From IMG/VR virus record IMGVR_UViG_3300048919_000553, positions 1-55,163 of that record: a stretch of DNA of 55,163 bases; one strand, 5' to 3'. A model generated the notes under the pieces. It worked only from the letters and a program-made list of their open reading frames with translations. It ran no database searches and was not told the DNA's origin. Position 1 is the stretch's first letter. Each line of letters starts with the position of its first letter. Positions 7,342 through 14,893 of this stretch are shown piece by piece. The position numbers and the translations under genes are program-made. This stretch comes from a virus.

Positions 7342-8180
7342 TGTCCGAGGTGAAGATGTCGATGTCGGAGCCGAGGATCACGGCTGCGCAGCGGCCGGTT
7401 GAGGCCGAGGCGCGGGTGCTGTTCGACAGGTGGGTGCCGGCCAGCCTCGCCCTCGATATGGCGATGGCGGGCATGTCCCGCGTCGGTGATCTTCTGGCTG
7501 ATCTGGGCCGGCACTTCGACCCGGCGAAGTATGCCGAAGACGACAGTGTGATGGGGCAGTTCCGTCGCCTGGTCGACGCGGCCGTCGCCGACGCGATCGT
7601 CGAGGCGCCTCCGTATGACGATCCGACGGTGCTCGGCCGGATGGCCCACTGGTACGCCGAGACGCTCAGGTGGCCGGTGTTCCCTCTGCAGCCCCGCTCG
7701 AAGGCGCCCTACCCGGGGTCGCGTGGTGTGGACGATGCGACAACGGACCTGGCCATGATCACGGCCTGGTGGCAGCACGCCCCCGACTCGAACATCGGAT
7801 TGGCCTGCGGCCACACCATCGACGTCATCGATCTTGACGGACCGGCTGGCATGGCCGCCATGCTCCAGATGAAGGCCACCGGCCAGTTGCCGCCCACGGT
7901 GGGCATCGCGGTGACCGGCGCCGGCTGGCACCTCTACTACCCGGCCCAGCCCGGCCGCCGCAACACGGTCAACCATGTGCACCGCGGCGACGGGGAAATC
8001 GGCGGCGTCGACACCCGCGCGCTCGGTGGCTACGTCGTCGCCCCACCGTCGATCCACCCGAAGGGCATGCGCTACCAGTGGCGACAGGCCCCCTACCAGA
8101 CCGAACCCCCCTGGCCGGTCGCCCGGCCGATCACGATCCCTGTTCTTCAGGTGGACACGGCCCAGGGGATCGCCGCATGA
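7341..8180 (+). CDS. Bifunctional DNA primase/polymerase (prim-pol)
   Basis: 279 aa. ATG 7341 is chosen over the GTG one codon earlier because GGAGG lies at 7332-7336. An N-terminal helical region of about 100 aa is followed by the prim-pol fold: HWYAETLRWPVFPLQPRSKA, then ITAWWQHAPDSNIGLACG, then the metal-binding IDVIDLDG motif (about residues 163-168) and a later GGVDTRALGGYVVAPPSIHP block, all typical of the PF09250 family. These enzymes start DNA synthesis de novo in plasmids and phages. The usual fused helicase is absent and is instead encoded separately at 9188. Confidence 0.88.
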   Translation: MSEVKMSMSEPRITAAQRPVEAEARVLFDRWVPASLALDMAMAGMSRVGDLLADLGRHFDPAKYAEDDSVMGQFRRLVDAAVADAIVEAPPYDDPTVLGRMAHWYAETLRWPVFPLQPRSKAPYPGSRGVDDATTDLAMITAWWQHAPDSNIGLACGHTIDVIDLDGPAGMAAMLQMKATGQLPPTVGIAVTGAGWHLYYPAQPGRRNTVNHVHRGDGEIGGVDTRALGGYVVAPPSIHPKGMRYQWRQAPYQTEPPWPVARPITIPVLQVDTAQGIAA

Positions 8181-8566
8181 CCGAGCCAACCACCGAACCG
8201 GTGCTGTACGAGAGCCTGATCGCGGCGGACCTGGCCGACCTGCTCGACGCGCTCGGCAAAGGTGCGGTCATCACCGAGGTCACCGTCCGCACCGCACGTG
8301 GACGCACCATCACCATGAACGACCCCGAGCAGCCTCCCGCGCTCGTCGACACCGCGATCGGCACAGTCTCGAAGATCCCGGAAGGCCGCTGGTCGGAGAT
8401 CCAGTTCGTGCGGTACGCCACCGAGGGCGGGGCCTGCTGGTTTGGCGAAGACCCCGCCGCGCGCCGGGAAGGCCGTGACGGCGAAGCCACACGATGGGCT
8501 AAGACAGCCGACCTGGTCCAGCTCGGCGCCGTCGTCATCTCCCTGCCCCGGCCGGTCGAACCATGA
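8177..8566 (+). CDS. Hypothetical protein
   Basis: 129 aa from ATG 8177 (ATGA overlap with primase). Pattern of strands and a helix (LIAADLADLLDALGKGAVIT; VTVRTARGRTITMND; EIQFVRYATEGGACWFGED). No family recognised. Tight coupling between primase and small zinc proteins suggests a replication accessory. Confidence 0.6.
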   Translation: MTEPTTEPVLYESLIAADLADLLDALGKGAVITEVTVRTARGRTITMNDPEQPPALVDTAIGTVSKIPEGRWSEIQFVRYATEGGACWFGEDPAARREGRDGEATRWAKTADLVQLGAVVISLPRPVEP

Positions 8567-8700
8567 CCGCCACGCCGGTGAAGAAGTGCCGGGCTGGGTG
8601 TGGGCGGCCGGTGGCGGTCGGGCGGCGCCGTTACTGCGACGACCCCTGGTGCGAAAAACACCAGCGGTGCCGCAAACGCGCCGCCCTGGTCGCCGCATGA
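8563..8700 (+). CDS. Small zinc-finger-like basic protein
   Basis: 45 aa (MTATPVKKCRAGCGRPVAVG, then RRRYCDDPWCEKHQRC). C-x3-C, then C-x4-C, plus a nearby His and Cys, form a likely treble-clef or zinc-ribbon site in a strongly basic protein, so nucleic-acid binding is plausible. Both ends overlap neighbouring genes by 4 bp. Confidence 0.55.
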   Translation: MTATPVKKCRAGCGRPVAVGRRRYCDDPWCEKHQRCRKRAALVAA

Positions 8701-8900
8701 GCCGCATCGTCGTTCTCACCGTGACCTGCGACGGCTTCTACCACCTGGGGGAGCCAGCCCCACTGACCGTCAAGGCCCTGAACATGAAGGCCGCCCGGGC
8801 GGGGCTTCGCCGCGGCGGCTGGTCGTTTCCCCGCGGCGGTGCCGTCTACTGCCCCACCTGCACCAAGACCCGGAACACCGTCAACCCGAAAGCCATCTGA
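8697..8900 (+). CDS. Small zinc-ribbon-like protein
   Basis: 67 aa (MSRIVVLTVTCDGFYHLGEP ... VYCPTCTKTRN). One Cys and a His near the N-terminus and a CPTC knuckle near the C-terminus give a complete four-ligand site, with a helical middle (LNMKAARAGLRRGG). Small proteins of this build are common in actinophages. Stop overlaps the next ATG. Confidence 0.55.
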   Translation: MSRIVVLTVTCDGFYHLGEPAPLTVKALNMKAARAGLRRGGWSFPRGGAVYCPTCTKTRNTVNPKAI

Positions 8901-9142
8901 TGGGCGGCTTGGACTGGTCCGGCAACTCCGGGCCCCGGGCCACGCTCGGCCCGCCGCAGCCCTGCACCGCCGGCTGCGGCGGCCTCGCCCTCCTCCGCGC
9001 ACCCATCTCCCGTGCACCCCTGCACAAGGTGTGCGCCGAACTGCATCCCGACCTGGCCGCCCACTGGGCCGGGGCTGTTCCTGGCGTCGCGCGGGCGGCC
9101 ACGTACGCCGCGAGGTTCGCCGACGACCCCGCACCCTTCTAA
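8900..9142 (+). CDS. Hypothetical small protein ending in DDPAPF
   Basis: 80 aa from ATG 8900 (TGATG overlap). It has a CTAGCG Cys pair, a third Cys and a His (HKVCAELH). The last residues FADDPAPF resemble the acidic-hydrophobic tip of SSB proteins, which could be a docking peptide. Otherwise unrecognised. Confidence 0.5.
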   Translation: MGGLDWSGNSGPRATLGPPQPCTAGCGGLALLRAPISRAPLHKVCAELHPDLAAHWAGAVPGVARAATYAARFADDPAPF

Positions 9143-9187
9143 CCCGCCTTTCCCCTTGCTGCTGTTGATGTTTTGGAGGCTGTGACC

Positions 9188-11347
9188 GTGTCGCTGGACC
9201 CGACCCACACCAGCGACCCGGCCACCCCCGCCAGCGTGGACCACGATGTTGACCAGGCGATAGCGACACTCGCCGGCTGGATCAAACCCACCACCGGCCC
9301 CAAGCTCATCGCCGCACCAGCAGCCCCCGTCGTCCCCCTCCGCCCCGCGGCCCGGCCCGCCAGCGCCGGTGTCAGTGCCTATGGGGCCGCGGCGCTCGCC
9401 GGCGAAATCGCCGAGCTCGCCGTCATGGGCCCCGGCTCTGGCCGCAACCACCAGCTCAACCTGGCCGCCTACAAGCTCGCCGGCTGGATCACCACCGGCG
9501 ATTTGACCGAGCAGGCCATCGCCGACGGGCTGTACGACGCGGCCGTCCGTAACGGCTATGTCGCCAAGGACGGCGAGCGCGCCGCCCGGAACACCATCCG
9601 CTCCGGCCTCTCCGCCGGCGCCACCGCACCCCGCGCCAAGGGCACCCTCGAGGCGCCGACGCCGACCGTCCCGCCGGTCACCCTGCTGCCCCCGCCGCCG
9701 GCGCCTGCAGCTGGCGATCCGGCACCCGAGTCCGCGCCCACGCCGGCCGCGCCGACCGATGAACCCGTGACGCCCGCGCCCGTCCCGAGTGAAAAACCGG
9801 GGATTGATGTGTCGGGGGGTGATGCGGCCGCGATCCGCGCGCTGCACGACGCGATCATCGATCAGAGGGTTCCTGACCTGTTCGTGACGAACGGCGAGAT
9901 CGTCCGCTTGGAACAGGTTTCCGGTGATGTTGCCACCGCCCGTAGCGGCTGCGCGGCCCCGGTCGCCGCCCGGACGCTTGCCCCGGACAGTTTTGCGTCG
10001 CTGCTCGCCCGCCGCACCTACACGTATGTGTCAAAGATCGACCAGGAGACGAAGAAGCGGCGAGTAGCCGAGATAGTGCCAGCGCCGAGGTTGCTTGCCT
10101 CGACGCTGGCCGACCAGCACTGGCCCGGTGTCCGCCCGCTCCACGGCATCGTCGCCACCCCTGTTCTCAGGCCGGATGGGAGCCTGCTGCAGCAGCCCGG
10201 CTATGACCCGGCCACCGGCCTGTTCTACAGCGCGAAGGTCGCCATGCCGACCATTCCCGCCACACCCAGCGGCGAAGAAGTCGCCACCTCGCGTGCCTTC
10301 CTCCTCGACGAGCTGCTATCCGGTTTTCCGTGGGTCGAGCAGGCGGATCTGGCGAACTTCGTCGGGCTGCTCGTGTCGCACATCCTGCGCCCGTACCTGG
10401 ACACGCTCACCCCGTTCGGCCTGATCACCGCCACCACCGCGTCATCCGGAAAGTCCCTGCTGACGGAGCTGCTCGGCGCGCTGTACAGCTCCCGGATCGT
10501 CACCTGGCCCCGCGGCGACGACGCCGAACTGAGAAAAGCCATCACGGCGGTGCTCGGCGAACCGGCCGCCGTCATCGTCTGGGACAACCTCCGCGAAGGT
10601 TCTGTCCTTGATGCGCCGGTGCTCGCGCAGCTGCTCACCGCCCAGGTCTGGTCAGACCGGCAACTCGGCCTGTCGAAGAACATCTCCACGCCCAACGACC
10701 GGCTGTGGCTCGCCACCGGCAACAACCTGCGCCTGGGCGGCGACATGGCCACCCGCACCGTCCTCGTCCGCCTCGACCCGAAAATGCCCCACCCCGAGGA
10801 ACGCACCGGTTTCGCGATCCCCAACCTGGACCAGTGGATCCGCGGACAAGACGCCCAGCGAACCGTGCTGTACCACCTGCTGGTGCTGGTCGCCGACTGG
10901 ATCGCCACCGGCGCTCCCCGCAGCACCCAGGTGATGCGGCAGTTCACCAGCTGGGCCCAGGCCGTGGGCGGCCTGCTCGACCACCACGACATCCCAGGCT
11001 TCCTCGCCAACGTCGACGCCATCCGCGCGATGGACGACGACGACAACGAATGGGCCGTCTTCCTCACCAAGTGGCATGAGCTCCACGGCGACAAGCCACT
11101 GACCGCGGCCGAGCTCCGACGCTCCGCCGACGTCGACTTCACCCCCTTTGGCGGCGCCGTCGACCGGTGGGACGGCGCGTTCCTCGTCGACGGCCGCAAC
11201 GGCCTCCCCGTCAACGCGAAAAGCCTCGGTCGCCGCCTGGCCGGGCAGGTCGGCCGGTTCCACGGCGACTACGTCCTGCACCGCGGTGTCATCTCCCACG
11301 GCCCCGTCACCATCTGGTCGGTCCACTGCACCGACACCACCCAGTAG
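9188..11347 (+). CDS. Replicative helicase / AAA-type ATPase
   Basis: 719 aa. GTG 9188 is chosen because GGAGG (9175-9179) lies 8 bp upstream; GTG 9182 is the alternative. An N-terminal module (about 55-140: LAGEIAELAVMGPGSGRNHQ ... GDLTEQAIADGLYDAAV) resembles the helical domain usually found at the C-terminus of prim-pol proteins. A Pro/Ala linker follows. The ATPase core has Walker A ATTASSGKS (about 415-423), Walker B AAVIVWDN (about 460-467) and a sensor-like WLATGNNLRLGGD with downstream arginines (TRTVLVRLD). It probably acts with the prim-pol at 7341; primase and helicase are split genes instead of the usual fusion. A strong hairpin and an iteron-rich gap follow. Confidence 0.82.
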   Translation: MSLDPTHTSDPATPASVDHDVDQAIATLAGWIKPTTGPKLIAAPAAPVVPLRPAARPASAGVSAYGAAALAGEIAELAVMGPGSGRNHQLNLAAYKLAGWITTGDLTEQAIADGLYDAAVRNGYVAKDGERAARNTIRSGLSAGATAPRAKGTLEAPTPTVPPVTLLPPPPAPAAGDPAPESAPTPAAPTDEPVTPAPVPSEKPGIDVSGGDAAAIRALHDAIIDQRVPDLFVTNGEIVRLEQVSGDVATARSGCAAPVAARTLAPDSFASLLARRTYTYVSKIDQETKKRRVAEIVPAPRLLASTLADQHWPGVRPLHGIVATPVLRPDGSLLQQPGYDPATGLFYSAKVAMPTIPATPSGEEVATSRAFLLDELLSGFPWVEQADLANFVGLLVSHILRPYLDTLTPFGLITATTASSGKSLLTELLGALYSSRIVTWPRGDDAELRKAITAVLGEPAAVIVWDNLREGSVLDAPVLAQLLTAQVWSDRQLGLSKNISTPNDRLWLATGNNLRLGGDMATRTVLVRLDPKMPHPEERTGFAIPNLDQWIRGQDAQRTVLYHLLVLVADWIATGAPRSTQVMRQFTSWAQAVGGLLDHHDIPGFLANVDAIRAMDDDDNEWAVFLTKWHELHGDKPLTAAELRRSADVDFTPFGGAVDRWDGAFLVDGRNGLPVNAKSLGRRLAGQVGRFHGDYVLHRGVISHGPVTIWSVHCTDTTQ

Positions 11348-11373
11348 CCCCGGCGCCCCGCGCGCACCCCTTC

Positions 11374-11409
11374 GACGCCCCCGCCCGGCAGCTCGCCGGC
11401 GGGGGCGTC
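11374..11409 (+). terminator. Hairpin terminator after the helicase gene
   Basis: GACGCCCCCGCC (11374-11385) pairs perfectly with GGCGGGGGCGTC (11398-11409). No U tract. Confidence 0.65.
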
Positions 11410-11413
11410 CGCG

Positions 11414-11772
11414 TTGGCGGGTTTGCCGCCAGTCCTAAACCCGCCAAACCCGCCAACCGGCCTCCGGCCCGCCGGCCGGGGCGCTGACCTGCGGAGCCAC
11501 CCAGCTGGGGCGGGTTTCCAAACCCGCCAGATCAGGGGTGACATACTCCAAACCCGCCAAAGATCAACATGTAAATGTGCAGGTCAAAAGGGGTCTTGGC
11601 GGGTTTGGAGTATTTGGAGTATTTAGATCTGACCCTGACGCACGAGACCAGCCGAACCAGACACACACACGAGAGAAGGGTGGGATCCAAACCCGCCAAA
11701 CCCGCCAAACCAGCCAGCACCCGCCCTGACCTGCGCAAACACGTGGCAGGTTTGGCTGGCGCAAACCCGCCA
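11414..11772. repeat. AAACCCGCCAA iteron array
   Basis: About nine copies of AAACCCGCCA or its complement: inverted at 11414, direct pairs at 9-bp period at 11437/11446 and about 11690/11699, a GCGGGTTT-CC-AAACCCGC palindrome at 11510-11527, and a perfect 18-bp inverted repeat (ATACTCCAAACCCGCCAA at 11543-11560 against 11596-11613) around a 35-bp A-rich centre. A further direct copy is at about 11762. This is a typical layout for initiator-bound iterons beside an unwinding element. Confidence 0.7.
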
Positions 11773-11808
11773 CGACATCCGCCACACCAGCCGACACCTG
11801 CCACCAGG

Positions 11809-11837
11809 TAGTTGCCGACGCAACAAACAGGCACAAT
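11809..11837 (+). promoter_or_regulatory. TAGTTG-N6-CAAC operator and leaderless promoter
   Basis: TAGTTG (11809-11814), 6-bp spacer, CAACAA. A -10-like CACAAT (11832-11837) lies 17 bp after TAGTTG and 6 bp before ATG 11844, so the transcript would be leaderless. Same palindrome as at 17751, 22081 and 29895. Confidence 0.55.
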
Positions 11838-11843
11838 CGGCCC

Positions 11844-12089
11844 ATGACCAGCGACGACACACCACCCGTCGCACCCCGCCACGCCGACGACCAAGCCGTC
11901 ATCGACGCCCTCCTCGACGAACTCCACGCAGCCCACGCCGCACAGCGAACCGACGCCGAAGTCATCCACGCGTTGACCGGCGACCTCGAGCAGCTGCGCG
12001 AGCGGATCCGCATCCACGTCTCCGGGCGCCGCGCAGGCTGGGTCGACCTCGACCAGCTCCGCCACCAGATCCTCGGAACCAGCCGATGA
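11844..12089 (+). CDS. Small helical protein preceding terminase
   Basis: 81 aa. The centre (ALLDELHAAHAAQRTDAEVI then LTGDLEQLRERIRIHV) is likely a coiled coil. ATG sits about 6 bp from a -10-like box, so translation is probably leaderless. Stop overlaps the small terminase ATG. Function unknown; possibly a packaging accessory or DNA-end factor by position. Confidence 0.6.
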   Translation: MTSDDTPPVAPRHADDQAVIDALLDELHAAHAAQRTDAEVIHALTGDLEQLRERIRIHVSGRRAGWVDLDQLRHQILGTSR

Positions 12090-12652
12090 CCGAACCCCAA
12101 GCCGCCCGAACGGGACCCGCCCGCGGACCAGGCGGACGCTTCCGTTCCAGCACGGCGACGGCGGCGCGTGACCGGCTCGCCGCCGAACTCTGGGCGGCCG
12201 GCCAGTCCTACCGGGAGATCGGCCAACACCCGGACGTCGGCCTGTCGTCGAAGTCGGCGGTGAAGGACGCCGTCGAGCGCGGTCTCGCTGAGGTGCGCCG
12301 GCCGGATGCGGAGGTGCTCGACGCTGCGAAGGCCCGGCTTGTCGAGTCCCGTCGGGTCGCCGCGGAGATGGAAGCCGAGGCGCGGGCAGTCATCGCTGGG
12401 CGGCATCTGGCCTTCAACCAAAAGGGTTTGATCTACGACCCGGCCGACCCTGAGGGGAAGCGGGTGCTGGTCGACTCTGGGCCGAAGCTGGCCGCCATCG
12501 ACCGGGTTCTGGCGGCCCGAAAGTTGATGTTGGCGCTTGATGAGCGGGAGGCGAAGCTGCTCGGCCTGGACGCGGAGGAGAAGATCGCCGTGTCGGGTGG
12601 GGTGATCTACGAGATCGTTGGCGTCGACCCGGCTGACATCATCGGGCCGTGA
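12086..12652 (+). CDS. terS: Terminase small subunit (putative)
   Basis: 188 aa. An N-terminal basic tail (AARTGPARGPGGRFRSS) is followed by a helix-turn-helix at about residues 28-70 (LAAELWAAGQSYREIGQHPD then SSKSAVKDAVERGL), a long helical oligomerisation region (DAAKARLVESRRVAAEMEAE) and a short C-terminal beta/acidic tail. Small terminases bind the packaging site and load the large subunit. Assigned from HTH-plus-coil layout and from lying directly upstream of, and overlapping by 4 bp, the large subunit. Sequence identity alone would be weak evidence. Confidence 0.72.
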   Translation: MTEPQAARTGPARGPGGRFRSSTATAARDRLAAELWAAGQSYREIGQHPDVGLSSKSAVKDAVERGLAEVRRPDAEVLDAAKARLVESRRVAAEMEAEARAVIAGRHLAFNQKGLIYDPADPEGKRVLVDSGPKLAAIDRVLAARKLMLALDEREAKLLGLDAEEKIAVSGGVIYEIVGVDPADIIGP

Positions 12653-14016
12653 GGTCGCTGGGGCCTGCGGATCCGGTACGGGTCCGGTTCGAACCACGCG
12701 CCGCCGCGGCCGAGATGCTCCTCGCCAAGGATGATCTTGTGTTGATGTCGGGGGCTGCGGGGACGGGCAAGTCGGTGCCGGCGCTGCTGAAGCTGCACAC
12801 CATCTGCTCGAAGGTCCCCGGCGCCCGCTGCCTGCTCGTCAGGAAGACGCTCACCTCGTTGACGAGCTCGACGCTGGTGTCGTTCCGGGAACGGGTCGCC
12901 AAAGAGGCCATCCGCGCCCGCCAGGTGCAGTGGTACGGCGGTTCGCAGGCTGAGCCGGCCGCGTACAAATACCCCGGGACGGGGGCTGTGCTGGTCGTGG
13001 GCGGCCTGGACAAGCCCACCAAGCTGCTGTCCACCGAGTACGACGTTGTGTTCCTCGACGAGGCTGTCGAGGCGACCGCCGACGACGTCGACACCATCCT
13101 GTCCAGGCTGCGGAACGGGAAGCTGCCCTACCAGCAACTGATCATGGCGACCAACCCGGGCGCACCCACCCACCCGCTCAAACAGCGCGCCGACGCCGGC
13201 GGCCTGCGCATGCTCTACTCGAAGCACGAAGACAACCCCTGGCTGTACTCCCAGGGAGAGTGGACGGCGGACGGTCAGTCCTACCTCGCCCGGTTGGACA
13301 AGCTGACCGGGCACCGCTACCAGCGGCTACGCCTCGGCAAATGGACATCGGCCGAAGGCATCGTCTACACCGACTACGACCCCGCCACACACCTGCTCGA
13401 CCGTTCTCTTCAGGTGGGTGGAGAAGAACAGTTCCGCATCCCCGACAGTTGGACCCGCTATTGGGCGGTCGACTTCGGCTACACCAACCCGTTCGTCTGG
13501 CAACACTGGGCCACAGACCCCGACGGCCGCCTTTACCTGGTCGACGAGATCTACCAGACGAAAACCATCGTCGAAGACCACGCCAAAGCCATTCTGAAAA
13601 TCGTGGCGCCGGGCGGCGTGTGGAAAGTGCCGAAGCCGCGGGCCGTCATCTGCGACCATGACGCCGAAGACCGCGCCACCCTAGAACGTCATCTTGGGCT
13701 GGGCACGGTCGCCGCGCACAAGACGGTGTCCGATGGCATCCAGGCCGTCCAGGCCCGGTTCCGGCCGGCTGGTGATGGCCGGCCACGGCTGTACTTCCTC
13801 CGCGACGCGGTCGCCCGCCGGGATCCCGAACGGGTCGACGCCGGCCGGCCCGCCTGCACCGCCGAAGAGATCGACGGCTACGTGTGGGAAACCTCCGCCG
13901 ACGGCAAACCCGACAAAGACCGCCCGGTCAAAGTCGACGACCACGGCATGGACGCCATGCGCTACATCGTCGCCGAACTGGACCTGGCCCCCCGCCCCCG
14001 CGTCCGCTTTTTTTAG
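12649..14016 (+). CDS. terL: Terminase large subunit
   Basis: 455 aa from GTG 12649 (GTGA overlap). ATPase domain: Walker A SGAAGTGKS at about 34-42, adenine-binding/coupling region, Walker B YDVVFLDEA at about 131-139, motif III around IMATNPG. Nuclease domain (RNase H fold): first Asp in AVDFGYTNP (about 275), second in AVICDHDAED (about 335) and third in DDHGMDAMRY (about 435). The enzyme powers DNA into the prohead and cuts concatemers. Length is typical. It ends in RVRFF just before a bidirectional hairpin, so the rightward transcript stops here and the portal is not co-transcribed from the same unit. Confidence 0.95.
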   Translation: MRSLGPADPVRVRFEPRAAAAEMLLAKDDLVLMSGAAGTGKSVPALLKLHTICSKVPGARCLLVRKTLTSLTSSTLVSFRERVAKEAIRARQVQWYGGSQAEPAAYKYPGTGAVLVVGGLDKPTKLLSTEYDVVFLDEAVEATADDVDTILSRLRNGKLPYQQLIMATNPGAPTHPLKQRADAGGLRMLYSKHEDNPWLYSQGEWTADGQSYLARLDKLTGHRYQRLRLGKWTSAEGIVYTDYDPATHLLDRSLQVGGEEQFRIPDSWTRYWAVDFGYTNPFVWQHWATDPDGRLYLVDEIYQTKTIVEDHAKAILKIVAPGGVWKVPKPRAVICDHDAEDRATLERHLGLGTVAAHKTVSDGIQAVQARFRPAGDGRPRLYFLRDAVARRDPERVDAGRPACTAEEIDGYVWETSADGKPDKDRPVKVDDHGMDAMRYIVAELDLAPRPRVRFF

Positions 14017-14126
14017 GTGGAGGGGAACGTCTCGACGTGGCTATGATCAGTCGCGGTCAGGTCGGCGACACAGGTGTTCGGCGGGGCCCTGAGCGCAGAT
14101 GCCCGCTGAAGGTGGCCGGTGAGGAA

Positions 14127-14233
14127 GTGGCCAACGCCCGCGCCCGGGCGGCCACTAGGTGTCAACTCCGGCCCACCGGCCTGGCTCGGAACGCGGCGCG
14201 GCCCCGTCCTCCTGGTGGAAGACGGGGCCGCGC
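14127..14233. terminator. Bidirectional terminator between terL and leftward gene
   Basis: GCGCGGCCCCGTC (14196-14208) pairs perfectly with 14221-14233 between two convergent genes. A second hairpin with AGTGGCC/GGCCACT arms lies at about 14127-14157. The 230-bp gap (14017-14246) shows no convincing gene. Confidence 0.65.
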
Positions 14234-14246
14234 GCCGAGTGAAGAA

Positions 14247-14825
14247 TCAGAAGGGTGGTTCGGCTGCCAGCTCGGCGTCGGTCGGCGGCGGGTAGGTGAC
14301 GCAGTGGCAGGTCTCGCCTTCCTGGCCGTCCGGGTAGTTGACGGGGACGCTGCCGGTGCCGAGGCAGTCCGGGCATTCGAGGTTGGGGCCGTACTGCTTC
14401 TCCGTGGTCGTCCGCGAGGTCCGACGCTGCCGGTCCACCTTGACCGCGGCGAGCGCGAAGCCGGCCAGCAGCTCCCCGTCACGCGCCGACGGCGGGACCT
14501 GCATGTCGAGCAGGTACCGCGACGTCGTCTGATCGGTCGCGTGGTCCATGTGCAGGTAGTTCACGCCGACCGTGCAACCCCACGTCGCCGGCGGCTGCGG
14601 ATACGAGTGGATCAGCCCGCCGCCGATCCCGTAGCAGCCATCCGGGTCGTCCGGGAACGTGCCGTAGATGACCTGGGAGAGCAGGTCGTTCGGGTTGTAG
14701 TCGCGCACGTCGGCGCCGAGCTCGCGCAGTCCGGCGACGACCGCGAAGCCGAACGCGTCCTCGATCGGAGTGGACAGCGTGCGGTACTGGTCGAGGGACG
14801 CCTGGTAGATCGGGTTGTCGAGCAT
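14247..14825 (-). CDS. Hypothetical protein with DnaJ-like zinc motif
   Basis: 192 aa. ATG at 14825 is preceded by GAGAGGA. The first 130 residues form an unrecognised globular domain (SLDQYRTLSTPIEDAFGFAV; GLIHSYPQPPATWGCTVGVN; NYLHMDHATDQTTSRYLLDM). The C-terminal part has CPDCLGTGSV and GETCHC, a DnaJ-type zinc knuckle pair, then an acidic end AELAAEPPF. Leftward, downstream of the SWIM/HTH gene and probably co-transcribed with it. In the cargo island between terminase and portal; may be expressed in the lysogen. Confidence 0.65.
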   Translation of the reverse strand: MLDNPIYQASLDQYRTLSTPIEDAFGFAVVAGLRELGADVRDYNPNDLLSQVIYGTFPDDPDGCYGIGGGLIHSYPQPPATWGCTVGVNYLHMDHATDQTTSRYLLDMQVPPSARDGELLAGFALAAVKVDRQRRTSRTTTEKQYGPNLECPDCLGTGSVPVNYPDGQEGETCHCVTYPPPTDAELAAEPPF

Positions 14826-14854
14826 GACGGGCGATGATCCTCTCGTAGCTGGGC

Positions 14855-14882
14855 GGCCGGGCCGCGACGACGCGGCCCGGCC
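14855..14882 (-). terminator. Hairpin between the two leftward cargo genes
   Basis: A 12-bp stem with arms CCGGGCCGCG and CGCGGCCCGG around ACGA. It could lower expression of the downstream gene (attenuator) or protect mRNA ends. Confidence 0.5.
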
Positions 14883-14893
14883 CGGGGGAGCGG

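Larger units (their letters stand above)
11348..11843. other. Gene-free 496-bp region, candidate replication origin
   Basis: No credible gene on either strand. It contains a terminator hairpin, an array of AAACCCGCCAA-type repeats in both orientations, a local A/T-rich stretch (about 11560-11630) with two TTTGGAGTA direct repeats, and at its right end a palindromic operator and promoter. Position between the primase/helicase block and terminase fits an origin (or a packaging/partition site). Inference from repeat architecture only. Confidence 0.5.

Noticed and set aside
11414-11772. CRISPR array
   Set aside because: Repeats are only 10-18 bp, occur in both orientations with irregular gaps and no spacer pattern; the Cas4-like gene at 2865 has no cas neighbours.
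11564-12697. 377-aa antisense frame over the iteron region and terS
   Set aside because: Low-complexity composition; covers repeats and the antisense of a convincing small terminase.
14044-14246. Small rightward gene after terL starting at ATG 14044
   Set aside because: Has a fair ribosome site, but the frame runs through the bidirectional terminator and into antisense of the 14247 gene; peptide is Arg-rich without pattern.
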